NCBI GenBank assembly: GCA_036346225.1
Contig: JARFIW010000835.1
Coordinates: forward strand, 496,001 to 560,000
Source: Platerodrilus igneus
Taxonomy: Eukaryota > Arthropoda > Insecta > Coleoptera > Lycidae
Direction of reading: 5' to 3'
Length of the DNA stretch: 64,000 nt
The notes under the pieces are model-generated. The model saw only the letters and a list, made by a program, of their open reading frames with translations. It ran no database searches and was not told the DNA's origin. This document shows, one piece after another, positions 53,326 through 64,000 of this stretch (within the stretch, counting starts at the first letter, position 1; every line of letters starts with the position of its first letter). The position numbers and the translations under genes were made by a program.

Positions 53326-54212
53326 GTTAGAGATGGGTACCTGTTGACTTTCAAAAAGCGTACGCACTAGTCCCCTTCATATGATCAAAAAAATAACGAA
53401 TGGCGTCTTTGTGGTGATTTCCGTAAGTTTAATCCTATTACCGTCTCTGACAGATACCAAATACATCATATATGCGATTTTGGTACCAACCTTTATGAGA
53501 AAACAATTTTTTCTGTCATAGATCTGGTGCGTGCTTACCATCAGATCCCCGTCGTGTTAAAGGATATAAAGAAACGTCACTTAAAATTAAAAAATTTTTA
53601 TTCCCGAATGTAATCAAGAAATATATTGCGACACTTGTATTTGTAGGCCTTCTTTAATAAAAAAATTTTAGACACACGTCTATAAAAATATTACAAAGTT
53701 GCTTCCACATGTTTATTCGTTAAGGTGCAATTATTGTAAAACCTTTGTCAGTGATCCTAACAAGAAAACCTTTTTAAAGGTTTTATTAATACAAAAGATA
53801 AATTAATTTGTATTCTTAGGCCGAAACCAACATTTTTACCCGGAATGAAGATATTCAATAAAATCCAAAAACGTTTGAAATATTGGAAGTTGCGAAACGA
53901 ATCAAAAACTTCCTATTAATCAATCAGGGCACCTCAACTCGTTCAGGTCGTAGGGTACATTTCCCAAACGCTATCTCGAGACGTTAGCCACTGAGGGGAG
54001 AGTAATGTAGTGGACAAAATATTTGCCCAAGTGTTCTCGTTCATCATTGAAGGAGATTTGATTATGATTGCCTGGGGCAGATGACGTTTTTTTAGAATTC
54101 ACAGATTTTTGATATTTCAATTTTATATTTGTATTTCTTAATTAAATACAATAAACTAAACCAAGTAATATTTGCTGAATCATTTAATTTATTTTGTATT
54201 GCAAACACTAAA
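53326..54212 (+). repeat. Gypsy array unit F, second part and LTR
   Basis: Resumes at 'ATGTTAGAGATGGGTACCTG', through the RT piece (53350-53590), integrase piece with a deletion near 53636-53700, pol terminus (53925-53995), and LTR 54006-54212 (207 bp, the long LTR form). Confidence 0.85.
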
Positions 54213-54457
54213 TTGTTGACCCCGACGTAATAATTTGCTGAATCCAATTTATAATATAACTCATCATATTGAAACCAGATACTCTCCTGTTTTCGTTAAA
54301 CCCAGACGTTTGCCTCGGGATAAACTATCAATTGCTAAAAGAAAGATGGGTACCAGTCGACTTTTAAATAGCGAATGGGCTAGTTCCCTTCATACGGTCA
54401 AAAAAAAATGGCGAATGGCGTACTAGTAGTGATTCTGTAAGTTTAATCCTATTACCG
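54213..54457 (+). repeat. Gypsy array unit G, first part
   Basis: Primer-site remnant ('TTGTTGACCCCGACGTAA', 54213) and RT piece in a 63-codon frame (54235-54426) to 'CTATTACCG', where a TSD-flanked element interrupts. Confidence 0.85.
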
Positions 54458-57209
54458 TGTAACGGGCATTTTTGTAGTTTTAAACTTTTTCGCTGTTTCC
54501 CAATTTATAAATGCATTTCTGCAAATTGCTGTTTCTGTATTTGATATTTATTAACTCGTGTGTAGTAATTTAACGATAGATAAATTGAAAATTATAAACC
54601 GCTTGTAATTCATTATAAATTGCATCGTCCTTGTCTTGCGGTTCGTATAAATTTTGTTGCTTATGTGGATATACAAGTCTAGATAAGATACGATAAGCAG
54701 TTGTAATAGCGACGAGTTGATAAACAGACGAGGAGTCGTGTTTTGTTCTTTGTTCCGATATACTAAGTACGTTAAAAATACTGTTTCCTTTTTGCTTTGA
54801 CACTAGTGAGAATTAATGCGGGATTTAATTTTCGTATTGTTCATGTACGAGCACGGCACGATTTTTTAGTTGTTTTCTTGTGAAATAAAAATTGTATATT
54901 AACTGTACAAAAGTGTTTTACGGAACATTTTGACGGACGTACTTAAGCTTAAACATGATGATTATTATAAGTAACTACAAGAATTGGTTGGGCAATATTC
55001 TCGAATATGTTAAGTGTGGGAAAGGATTTACTGGAAAACTATTATTTCGGCAAATGTCTAAGTGTTGGGGGATCTTGGTAGCCACAGGTTGCTTAACCTC
55101 CTTCACTGAATCTCGGTAAAATAGGGTATAAAATTAGAATACAATAGAAAGGGAACGAGCTGAAAACACATGCTGTATGAGAATTTCAGGGAACTATGTA
55201 GGCTAGCTCAGAATATAAATAAGTGCAGGTACGTGTCCAACCAGTTTTGAGACGGAAAACCTAATGACGAAAAAATAAGCGAGATAAATCTGATGATTAG
55301 TATAAACAACTAGTTGTTGGTTGCGAAATACCTGCAACTAATGTTGACTGTGCGAAAAGATAAATTGGAAAATATATTAAATCGCTAAATGGTTAAGTGT
55401 TGGGGGAACTTGGCAGCCACAGGCTGCTTACCACCCTTCACAACCATTGAAGGTCGGAGAAATAGGGCACATAACTGTAAAACAATAGAAAGTGATCGAA
55501 CTGCATCTAACAAGAAAGAACAACGCCTATGAGGAAAGACAACAAACATAGAATAAGAAGAAAATTGTTGAAAGCATATGTGTGGAGCACGGCACAGTAT
55601 GCCTATGAAATACGGGCAGTCTGAAACGCAGACAGAAAAACGGTAGCAGCCTTTTGAAATGCTGTGCTTCAGATGTATGAGGATGATAGCATGGACAGAC
55701 AAAGATAATAACAAATAAGTTACAGAAATAGTAGGGGGAACAAGAATATCTGGGGAAAAAGAGAAATAGTAGGGCGGAATACGTTCTAAGGCATTTTTGG
55801 GGAATAGTATGTGAAATATTACAAGCAGAGATAGGAAAAAAGAAGTAGATGTAGACCTAGATCAGACAGTTATAGATGCAAACTGTGCATATTTCAGGGT
55901 AATCTGTAGGTTAGTTCATAATAGGGAACAATGATGGTACGCGTCTAACCAGTTCTAGGACTGAAGACCAAATGATGATGACTTAAGTGATACACGTGCT
56001 TTACCCATTATGGTTCTTTTTAGTTGTTTTGTCTTTTAATATTGAAACTGTGTGCGCGATCTAGTTTTGCGGTCCTTTTCTTTTCAGAGTAGCGCATACT
56101 TTGGATTATTTAAATACAGTGATACTGTAGTTTCTGAATTTTCTAACAACAAAGAATCTAAAATAGATCATTGCTTGCGCAAATTTCGTTATTTGTGAAA
56201 TATAACAGATTACCGGCTTACAAAGGTATTGGTTGAAGTTTCTAACTGCTTTTTGGGATGTTTATGAAAATAATATACATTTGGTCCCAGTTGAAATTAA
56301 ACTAGTGCTTCAGAATATTTCGAAATTGTTGTCTTAGGAAATAGAATTACCAAGAAATTTATCAAGGCTACATAGTTCCGACGCGTGATAATGTCTGCTG
56401 CTAACACCAGTGAAATATGTAGGTGTGATTAGTGTAACGTGTGATGAGTTCCATCAACACCCTCACGTGTCAAGGGTGATGTGCTTCGTTAGTGCAGGAC
56501 ATCGTTGAATCCCACACTTCAGTTGCAAGGAAGCGTTGCTGAAGGACTTTTGTAAGTTGAACTATTTCCTACTGGTTATTACTTTAAATATCTATCCGTT
56601 GCTTTACCATATCTTTGTCGTTCTGATACCTTTTACAATAGACTTGCATGCTATTTTAAAACATAGAAAAAAAAAGAAAGAAAGAAAAATCAATACTACT
56701 AAATTACTCATACCAATTGTGTCTTACCTATTTATTTACTGAATTACTCATATCAATTGTGTCTTACCTATTTATTTTTTTAACATTTTGTCTGATTTAT
56801 GTTTAATTGGTGTGTGAGGAAACGTTTCTGCTACTCCCCAATATTACCTCACTTTGTACTAAACATTTTTCTGTATTGCTTTTACCGTTGTTATATTATA
56901 TAGTTTATCTAAACAGTTCTTTTTTTTACATTCAACAAAGTACTGAATAACTTAGACTTTTCATTGCTGCTATGCTTATTCTCTTTTTTTTTCAGGTTTG
57001 CTTAACTAATTTTTTTTATTGCAGGTATTATCACTAACTCCTTACGGCCGCGTACATGGTATGTTGGTCTGCTTTCTACGACCGCCCCTACTCTCCAATT
57101 AAGCCCGGTCACTTCTTCTTTGATTTTCTTTTTTGTTACGCACGGCTACGAGCCAACGTAACATAACTTTGGCGCCCGACGTGGCTGCCACGAAAAAAAA
57201 AACGTAACA
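54458..57209 (+). mobile_element. LTR-type insertion with ACCG duplication
   Basis: Begins TGTAACGGGC and ends CGTAACA, flanked by ACCG (54454-54457, 57210-57213). Sister units read 'TTACCGTCTCTGAC' uninterrupted. Near its right end, 'CCAACGTAACA' (57155-57165) is followed by TAAC and TTGGCGCCCGACGTGG (57170-57185), a good primer-binding site. A short A-rich stretch and a second CGTAACA end the insertion. It looks like one LTR plus primer site closed by a second LTR tip. The LTR itself holds a LINE 3' insertion. No gag or pol. Confidence 0.8.
54950..55985 (+). repeat. RTE/CR1-like LINE 3' end inside LTR-type insertion
   Basis: Plus-strand counterpart of 1-520. It shows degraded 'FEMLCFRCMRMIAWTDK' (near 55658), 'DANCAYFRVICRLVHNREQ' (near 55880) and the terminal block 'ACGCGTCTAACCAGTTCTAG' (55940), then 'GACCAAATGATGATGA', a short trinucleotide tail at about 55975. 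An earlier partial end ('GTGTCCAACCAGTTTTGAGA', 55234) shows two LINE ends in tandem. The minus-strand frame 55385-55714 is antisense. Confidence 0.78.
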
Positions 57210-57265
57210 ACCGTCTCTGACACACACCAAATACCTCATATATACGATTTTCGTAACAACCTGAG
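57210..57265 (+). repeat. Gypsy array unit G, middle part
   Basis: 'ACCGTCTCTGACACACACCA' to 'TTTTCGTAACAACCT', the next 55 bases of the unit, before LINE sequence begins. Confidence 0.85.
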
Positions 57266-57679
57266 CTTTTTACTTGACACATACGTTTGTTACGTGGAGT
57301 TTGGTAAACGCTATATAAAGGTTTTAAGTGTTAAAAAATAGTAAAAGTGACGCGTGTGTCGAGTGCTTAAAAAAAGAATACAGGGGTGTTAAATTCAAAA
57401 GATCTAGACTCTATTTAACTCATTTTAAGGAAGTTTTAAAGAAATTATATTATATTGGACGTCAGATTGACAGGCCTTTCGTTTAACTTCAAATTTCCTT
57501 TTTTTCTTTGACGCACTTTTTCAAAAGTTGCTACAAAGCATACTCACAGGTAGAAATTTGATTATCTAACTCTCCTTGGACAATTCAACGCAAAATTTCG
57601 GAATTTTTTGTATCTTTTTCACGACTTATCGACAGTCGGATACTAAATTACACATTCATCGCATAAAAGCGCCCGCATA

Positions 57680-58591
57680 TGATTGAAATGGAAAACGAGC
57701 ACAATACTCAAGACTCTCAAACGCTCACTTGTCCATTATATCAAAAAAGATGACTAAAAAGCAGAATGGATTTGCATGTTCACTGGCCAAAAAGACATCC
57801 AATTGAAAAGCGACGAGCACTAGAAGCACGAATGAAACCAGCACGTACAACGGCAGCGTACGAACCATTCCAACCTGACTGAACTGAATATAATCTCATG
57901 AAAGAACTTTTGGTTTTTGTACAAACGATACGATAAGAGCACACACAACCGTCTTGAAGAGGATATCAAAGGCCGCTCGGATTCAAATTGCAATAGAATT
58001 CTCAAACCTGATTCGTTCTTAAACTCAACCGGAGGCTCCTGTCTTCACGTGGACTCACCTGTTTATTTTCGCTTACATCACTTTGAAATCCCCAGATCAA
58101 AAAACACAATCAACAAAAACCTGTCAATTGCTACCACCGTGAAGCGTAACTTGGATATGTGGACCAAGTTGAAACTATTGCCTTTCGACGATCTAACTAA
58201 CAGTATTTTAGTGACGCCTAAAAGGTGCAAGAAATCGAAAACTCCTAAAGACAAAGAGCAGTTCGCATAAAATTAATACAATCAAAGTTATGCGACGGAG
58301 ATATTAGGGGAGCCATCGAGATTCTATGATCAAACGATACGATTGCTTCCGTCAACAACAACAATTATCAGAATATTATTAGAAAAACATCCAGAACCAA
58401 GCATAAATATCACAAACAACGAGGAAACCAACATCGATATCCAACCAGTATCAACAATGAAAATTAGAAAATCAATTTTCGGTTTCGCGACTGGAAGCAC
58501 AGATGGTATGGACGGTATAAGGCCACAACATTTAAAAGATCTCATCGGTAAAGAAACAGGTGACCATGCAAATCAACTGTTGGAATTGTAA
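57680..58591 (+). pseudogene. YIDD LINE ORF, N-terminal and pre-RT region
   Basis: A C-x2-Y-x-H-x3-H type segment near 57730-57775 ('RMDLHVHWPKRHPIEKRRAL') looks like a zinc finger that lost its second Cys. A region 57917-58270 follows with 'TVKRNLDMWTKLKLLPFDDL', then 'GDIRGAIEIL'-like coding in a shifted frame near 58298. The RT entry 'GSTDGMDGIRPQHLKDLIGK' (58493) matches the usual '(A)GGMDGIRPQHLKDL' of this family. Several stops and frameshifts; the frame ends at the insertion. Confidence 0.78.
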
Positions 58592-59235
58592 AATAATTCC
58601 GGTGTAAATTTCAAATAGCTAATTAGGAGAGAAAATGGACTGTATATAAGTTAAATTGATAGTTTACAAACAACAGATAATTAATGTCTTTAATCAAATC
58701 AAAGCAAAGCGTTTACTATAAAGCACTCACCTAATTTTTTACAAAGTCGTGTTAATGCAAAAAACGATGTAGCATCCAAATCTGCCTCTTGCGGGGAAGC
58801 GAAGCACATTTAGTTCAATAGCGGTTCTAACGAAAAAAGCGATTCATGTACAATAGCGATGCGAACTGGTCGAAAAACAAATTGATTATCTTCTATGTTG
58901 AACGTGTAAACTAGCGATGCGGCCCGTTCGAACGGCGAAACTATTCTCTGCTCGTAGAACGTGTACGATAGCGATGCGGTGTATTCGACCGACGAAACGA
59001 AAACTCTTCTGGCTTTGTGGATTTTCCAATCGATATTCGTTGTTGCACATACAGAATAACACACAGAGTTTTATCACTCACGGCACTTGGCGCGTGCTTC
59101 AAGTAAAACCATGGGAATTCCACTCTAATAAATTTAAACATACCGCGGCGGATTTAAACAAATAAACTCGACAGAAATAAAATTTAGCTATAAATCATTT
59201 ACATATAAACGGAACAGGAATCTTTAAGTAGTTTC
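58592..59235. other. 640-bp insertion splitting the YIDD LINE
   Basis: Interrupts coding between 'NQLLEL' and 'VPTYVTPFLYGATLCG'. It contains three diverged units of about 60 bases built on 'GTACRATAGCGATGCGG', 'TTCGAMCGRCGAAAC' (58850, 58905, 58962) and is richer in CpG than its surroundings. Ends carry no obvious inverted repeats or target duplication. Identity unknown. Confidence 0.6.
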
Positions 59236-61205
59236 ACAGATATGTGCATAATGGTTAAGGTTCCAACATACGTAACACCTTTCCTTTACGGCGCAACGCT
59301 TTGTGGACTAAACAAGTAGGACAACAGCATAAGGCCGATTGCTATTGGAAATACCCTACGAACACTAGTTTCTAGAATAGCTAGTGCCAGAATGTCTAAT
59401 CAAGCAGGAAGTGAACTCCAACCGAAGCAACTGGGTTTCGGTACACGTGGTGGATGCAAAACTTGGATACATGCGGCCAGATATTTTGTTAATTTTGACC
59501 ATGCTCCAACCAAAGTTCTGATAAAACTGGATTTTCGAAACGCATACAACGAAATAGAACATCACCTAGTGCTCCGAAAGGAAAAATGTCTAGAAATTTA
59601 TCCCTTTATAAGACAGTGTTATGCTGCACCAACTTGGCTCGCTTTTGGAGCATACACCATGCTTTACCAGAGAGGCTGCCAGCAGGAAGACCCCTGTGGA
59701 CCTGCGATTTTCTGCTTGGGCATACATGACATAGTCACCTCGCTGTAGTCCGAATTCAATATCTGGTACATCGACGATGGATCAATCGGAGGAGACACCG
59801 ATCTAGAACTTCGATTCAACTTTCAAAACTGCGAAATCAAATTGTTGGGCAACCACAACGACGATGAACGTGCACATCTTCTGAATAGGTTCAATCAAGT
59901 CACACCGGGAATCATTGATCGACCACAAGAAATCGAACTCCTAAACGCACCTTTGACAATCGAAGGTATTAGACCAGCAATTACACAAAAACTGGAAAAA
60001 TTTCATGTCATGATCTGGCGTATTGAGAAACTCGGATCTCATTACTCATACTGCCTGCTACGTAGCTCACTTTCAACACCTCAGTTAAATTACTTGCTAC
60101 GAACAACACCATGGCGGGAAGCATTGGAAATCCTTGAAGAATACAACTTTGCCTTCAAGTCATCAATGGAAAGCATCGTCAATTGCCACTTCGTTGGATC
60201 ATCATGGACTAAAGCAACTTTACTCGTCAATTTAGGTGAACTCGGACTAAGATACGCCACAAACCTTTGCTTTTCAAGTTTCTTAAGATCGATTCACTCA
60301 GTTGCGGATCTGGTTGCCATCATTGTCTCATCGTTTACACTAGCATCAGACATACATACAATCAAAGCAATGGAGGCTTGGTCAATGATAATTCAGGCAG
60401 ATCTACTACCGGAAGGGGAACGAAAATATCAAAAGAAATGGGACAATAGTTTGTGCTCCAAGCTGCAGCAACTCAAATTCGAAAAGTGTAAAACCTATGA
60501 AGCGAAAGCAAGGATAATGGCCAACAACACAAAAGAATCCGGCGCTTGCTTAAATACTTTCCCGTTCTCGTCGCTCGGTACATTGTTTGACAATCAGTCA
60601 TTCAGAATTACAGTTTTGTTGCGTCTCGGAATTCGGTTATAAGTCACTCACACATGTGTATGTGGGTTACAGGTCAATGAAATTGGTCACCATGGCCTCT
60701 GTTGCAAAAAACGCGCTGGCAGATACGCCAGACATACGATGGTAAACGATCTGATTAAGCGAGTACTTATTACAAGCAAAATTCCGGCTATACTCGAACC
60801 AACCGGGTGTAACAGATCTGATGGGAAAAATCCCGATGGACTCACTTGGGTACCCTCGCAAATCGGAAAACCAATGGTGTAGGATTTTTACATGTGCGGA
60901 TACGCTAGCAAGTTCTTACGTGAGAGGAAATGCAAGAAAACCCGATCATGCTGCTCAACTACGGGAGAACCATAAGAACAACCTCTACAAAAACTTACAA
61001 ACCAACTTTTATACTATCCCAGTATGTGTCGAGACTTTAGGAACTTGCGGTGAAAGTTGCCTTAAACTCATCAAACGAATCGGCGAGCTTATGAAAAATA
61101 TTACGAGGGAGAAACGTTCAAGAAATTTTCTAATTCAAAGAATCAGCGTTCGGTTCAGCGAGGAAACGCTGCTGCAATTCTAGGAACTGTTCCATCACAA
61201 GCAAA
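59236..61205 (+). pseudogene. YIDD LINE ORF, RT and C-terminal domain
   Basis: 'LYGATLCGLNK', a stop, 'DNSIRPIAIGNTLRTLVSRI' (59322), 'KQLGFGTRGGCKTW' (59422), 'VLIKLDFRNAYNEIEH' with the first catalytic Asp (59515), 'CYAAPTWLAFGAYTML', 'GCQQEDPCGPAIFCL' (59679), stop, YIDDGSIGG (59767). A long frame 59842-60642 ('LEKFHVMIWRIEKLGSHYS', 'PWREALEILEEYNF') is the thumb and downstream region. The C-terminal domain shows 'SDGKNPDGLTWVPSQIGKP' (60820), 'IPVCVETLGTCGESCLKLIK' (61016) and 'LIQRISVR' (61132). Frameshifts at about 59745, 59800, 60640 and 60890. Confidence 0.85.
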
Positions 61206-61320
61206 ATTGACGAAGTATATTGTTTATAAAAGACTGTGATAACCTTTTTTTTCAAATATGTCTGTATTTTTCTAATGTAATAGTACAAGTTTACATACCA
61301 AAAACAAATAGTTAAAGATT

Positions 61321-62152
61321 TTAAAAAAGAATTCTGTCATAGATCTGGTTCGTGCTTACTATCAGATTCCCGTCAAGTTAAAGAATATAACGCAACGTCA
61401 CTTAAAATTTAAAAATTTTTATTCCCGAATGTAATCAAGAAATATATTGCGACAGTTCCTCTGGTATTTGGAGGCCCTTTTTAACAAAAAATTTTAGACA
61501 ATGCATTTAAAATCGTACACTTTCTGACACACCCCGGAATTAAGACGTCCATTAAATTAGTGAAAGATAAATACTCCCTGTATGTTTTTTGTGGTTTGTT
61601 TAGCATTTCTCTTAATCTTTCTAATTTAACTATGAGTGGTTTAATTCCCAAAGAATATTAAGAAAAATAGTGAAAGATAGGTTCGTTTGATCGTCCATAA
61701 AAAAATTGCAAACTTGCTTCCACGTGTCTATTCCTCAAGGTGCGATTAATGTAAGACCTTTCTCAATGATCTCCTGACAACACAAATTTTTTGTTAATTC
61801 GAAACATAAATTGACTTCTATCGATAGGCTGAAAGCAGCATTTTTACCCCGGGATGAGGTTATTCAATCATACCCAAAGACGTTTGAAACACAGGAAGTC
61901 CCTCCGTTAATCAGTCAGGGCACCTTAACTCGTTCAAGTCGTAGGGTACATTTTCCCAAACGCTATCTGCAGTCACAGGGGGGAGAGTAATGTAGCGGAC
62001 AAAATATTTCCCCAAGTGTTCTCGTTCATCATTGAAGGAGGTTTGATTATGGTTGCCTGGTGCAGGTGAGGTTTTTTTAAAATTGACAGATTTTTGATGT
62101 TTCAGTTTTATATTTCTATTTTTTAATTAAATACAATAAACTAAACCAAGTG
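61321..62152 (+). repeat. Gypsy array unit G, last part and truncated LTR
   Basis: Resumes at 'TTCTGTCATAGATCTGGT', through the integrase piece (61420-61570), a 95-base foreign stretch (61570-61668, ended by repetition of 'AGTGAAAGATA'), pol terminus (61900-61975) and LTR 61991-62152, cut before its end. This is the right edge of the array. Confidence 0.82.
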
Positions 62153-62400
62153 AAATTTGACATTTTGAAATATTATATGTATTGGAATTTTATTAATCAA
62201 CACTACAAGCAATTTCGAAGTTAATATAGAGCGATACAAGAAGCTAAACGGAACACCACATAAAACCTTTATATTTTAAATTTCTAACAAGCCGATATCT
62301 ATATCAAAGAAAATAAAAATGGTATCAATCTCAAAATTTAAATGTGAAGCTAGCAAAATTTTTTTTAAAGATACACAATGGAAAAGTACATACAAATTCA
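62153..62400. other. no recognised feature
   Basis: Short AT-rich junction between the array and the next LINE piece. Confidence 0.4.
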
Positions 62401-63434
62401 AAATAAACATTGTCTACTAATACTACCAATAATAATGTATCCAGCGAAGGAGGAAATATGATACTGAATTTGACTGTTTTGCCAAAAAATATTTTTAAAC
62501 CAAAGTATATTGAACATCCACACCAAAAAAACATAAAAGCTAATCTGATATCAAATTCCATCAATTTGGTAGATTCATATTCAGATTGCTTTTTATTTAA
62601 CAATAGTTTAGCAAATTTAAAACAGTCAACAGTAGAAGAGAATCCTCAAGTGTTAGAGTTCAAGTAGCCATGCACCTTAACACACATAAAAGACGTTATA
62701 AATTCAAATTCAGTCACCTCTTGGAATAATCTTTTCCTTTTTGCGTATAAAACTCTATCTGTCTCTTGAAGAAATTCTAAATCTAAATTTGACAAAAACA
62801 ACAAATCAATTTCCTCACAAATATCGATATATTTAAGACAACTAAAAGTTTTTGATCCCATACATTCTATACATTCGAAATTTAGTAATAAGGAAACCCC
62901 TTACAATATATATCTAACAGAATTGTGAACAAAGTTGGCGATGGAGATCTTCAAGCAGCAGTTAAAATTTAAAGTTCGAACGATAGTTTAGCCCCTTTTG
63001 ATGAATACACTTTCGAGAACCTGCAGATAAAGCACCCATCTGCAAATAATTCAAAACATAAAATCGATCATTTCTAAAATACCTTAAACATAACTGAAAC
63101 AAACGTTCTACTCGCAGTCAAATCCTTTCGTACAGGATCCGCAGGTGATCTGGAGTCTCTCCGAACGTCACATCTTCAAGACATTCTTAGCTTTACTTCA
63201 GGTATTAGCACTCGGTCACTTTTATCTTCGCTAACCTCTCTGTGCAACCTCATGTTATCCGGCAATGTTAATAATAAAATTTGTCCAATCCTCTATGGGG
63301 CATCACTCTGTGCCCTAAAAAAGAAAAACGGAAACACTAGACCAATTGCAGTAGGAAACGTATTCCGTCGTTTAGTTGCCAAAATAGCATGTACAAAGAT
63401 TAAACACAGTCTAGGAAACTTATTTAGATTTTAG
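62401..63434 (+). pseudogene. YIDD-family LINE fragment, copy 3
   Basis: A frame 62410-62667, then 'TLTHIKDVINSNSVTSWNNL' (62677), 'NKVGDGDLQAAVKI' (62930), 'PSANNSK' and 'VKSFRTGSAGDLESLRTSHL' (63118), and in a 60-codon frame 'PILYGASLCALKKKNGNTRP' with 'IAVGNVFRRLVAKIAC' (63285). These correspond in order to the pre-RT and RT entry of 57680-59400, but the sequence is more diverged, so it is another subfamily. It stops at 63434, before the palm, where a minus-strand LINE begins. Confidence 0.8.
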
Positions 63435-64000
63435 ACCAAGGTAATTTGGCTTCAAAACACCTCTAATCCCCCTAACGACATATTCGATAGGGAGAGTCTT
63501 ACTGATCACCAGCACCGCTTCCGTGGATGTGGTCCTGTACGCCCTCGCCGCCTTTACCGCGGGTATGCGTTGTACGCTCGTCAATTGACGCATCTCCCGG
63601 ACTTTGCAACCTTCCGCCCATACAGATGATGCGTACAGCATTGGCGGCTCTATTGCTCCGGCATAGACCGTACTCAGCGATTCACCCCTAAAACCCCAAT
63701 TTATTTTCGTCGCCGCCTTAATTTTGTTTGATATTTCGCAGCCTTTGCTTTTAACGTACTGCACGTGAGCTTTCCAATTTAACTTATCGTCAATCTTTAC
63801 CCCGAGGTACGTAATTGCTTCCCTAAACGATATTTTTTGCCTTACTATAGCTCTAACGTAGGAAGTCGCTGTCCTGGTTTTGTTCCGAAATAAAGCGCCT
63901 CTGACTTAGCCGTGTTAAATTTTAATTTTACTGCCTGCGACCATTCGTGTAATTTATTAAACGCCTCGTTCGGTTTTGTGCGCATTTCCATTAACAATCG
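63435..64000 (-). pseudogene. R1-like LINE RT C-terminal region, running off the window
   Basis: On the minus strand from the window edge: 'LHEWSQAVKLKFNTAKSEAL' (near 63950), a shift, 'AITYLGVKIDDKLNWKAHVQ' (63815), then the open frame 63764-63420 with 'CEISNKIKAATKINWGFRG', 'PMLYASSVWAEG' and 'AVKAARAYRTTSTEAVLVIS'. This is the RT-to-C-terminus connection typical of R1-clade LINEs. It is a different subfamily from 19858-24015 (less A-rich, different residues). The palm lies beyond the edge. Confidence 0.87.

Larger units (their letters stand above)
57266..61320 (+). mobile_element. YIDD reverse-transcriptase LINE, longest copy
   Basis: Lies inside unit G, which resumes at 61321 with about 25 bases missing at the junction. 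Order: 5' non-coding with a TATATAAAGG box (57314), N-terminal zinc-finger-like segment, pre-RT region, RT with YIDD, thumb and long C-terminal domain ending near 61205, then a short 3' non-coding part. An unrelated 640-bp insertion splits it at about 58592-59235. Clade not assigned: it is neither the R1-type nor the RTE-type element present elsewhere in the window. Confidence 0.8.
40345..62152 (+). mobile_element. tandem array of deleted Gypsy units with shared LTRs
   Basis: About seven co-linear units of the order LTR, primer site, RT N-terminal piece, integrase zinc-domain piece, pol C-terminus, polypurine tract, next LTR. Unit starts (primer sites) are at 42424, 45671, 46773, 47823 and 54213; the intact spacings are 1100 and 1050 bp. 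Each interruption resumes at the next expected base or close to it, so 40345-62152 is one array with insertions. Gag, protease, RT palm, RNase H and integrase core are absent from all units, implying a deleted founder that was amplified. Confidence 0.82.

Noticed and set aside
57300..57330. Host promoter at TATATAAAGG
   Set aside because: It lies in the 5' non-coding part of a LINE with no host gene downstream; a TATA-like string in AT-rich DNA is weak evidence.
1..64000. CRISPR array, operon or bacterial features
   Set aside because: No regularly spaced identical repeats with unique spacers; repeats present are satellites, microsatellites or transposons, and all gene content is eukaryotic mobile elements.

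Overview
This is an AT-rich eukaryotic (arthropod, most likely insect) window made almost entirely of mobile and repetitive DNA. I could support no host gene. The host call rests on element families: Tc1/mariner, R1-type and RTE/CR1-like LINEs, Gypsy, copia, and an env-bearing errantivirus-type LTR element. Nearly every long reading frame is a broken transposase, reverse transcriptase, gag or env, or a shadow of one.

Layout. 1-1.7 kb: 3' pieces of an RTE/CR1-like LINE (minus strand). 2.0-5.0 kb: a Tc1-superfamily element split by a 1508-bp solo-LTR-like insertion with a 4-bp duplication. 5.0-11.1 kb: a very large inverted repeat (arms about 1.6 kb) whose loop carries an inverted pair of hammerhead ribozymes, a tRNA-bearing palindrome and a 221-bp tandem duplication. 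11-17 kb: (TA)n-bounded repeats and a near-perfect palindrome with a tRNA-like gene in each arm. 17.5-19.0 kb: second Tc1-type copy, nearly identical to the first and sharing two of its frameshifts. 19.9-24.0 kb: 5'-truncated R1-clade LINE. 25.5-26.7 kb: dead mariner inside another inverted-repeat element. 28.0-33.9 kb: errantivirus-like element (minus) with both LTRs, gag, protease and env but no RT/RNase H/integrase, and a copia piece in its 5' LTR. 33.9-34.6 kb: fold-back made of transposase sequence. 35-39 kb: LTR-element remnant, tRNA-derived SINE, LINE piece, 213-bp satellite.

40.3-62.2 kb is best read as one tandem array of about seven units (about 1.05-1.1 kb each) of a doubly deleted Gypsy element whose neighbouring units share LTRs. 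It has been blown up to 22 kb by nested insertions: a LINE 3' end, two copies of a YIDD reverse-transcriptase LINE, a 1713-bp element with TTAA duplications, a minus-strand Gypsy gag element, and an LTR-type element with a 4-bp duplication. 62.4-64 kb holds a third YIDD LINE piece and an R1-like RT end on the minus strand.

The elements do not form a cooperating gene system. The recurring theme is inverted duplication (fold-backs with hammerheads, tRNAs or transposase in the arms), usually bounded by (TA)n tracts. The most interesting loci are the hammerhead hairpin, the tRNA palindromes and the shared-LTR Gypsy array. Boundaries and similarities were read by eye, not by alignment software.
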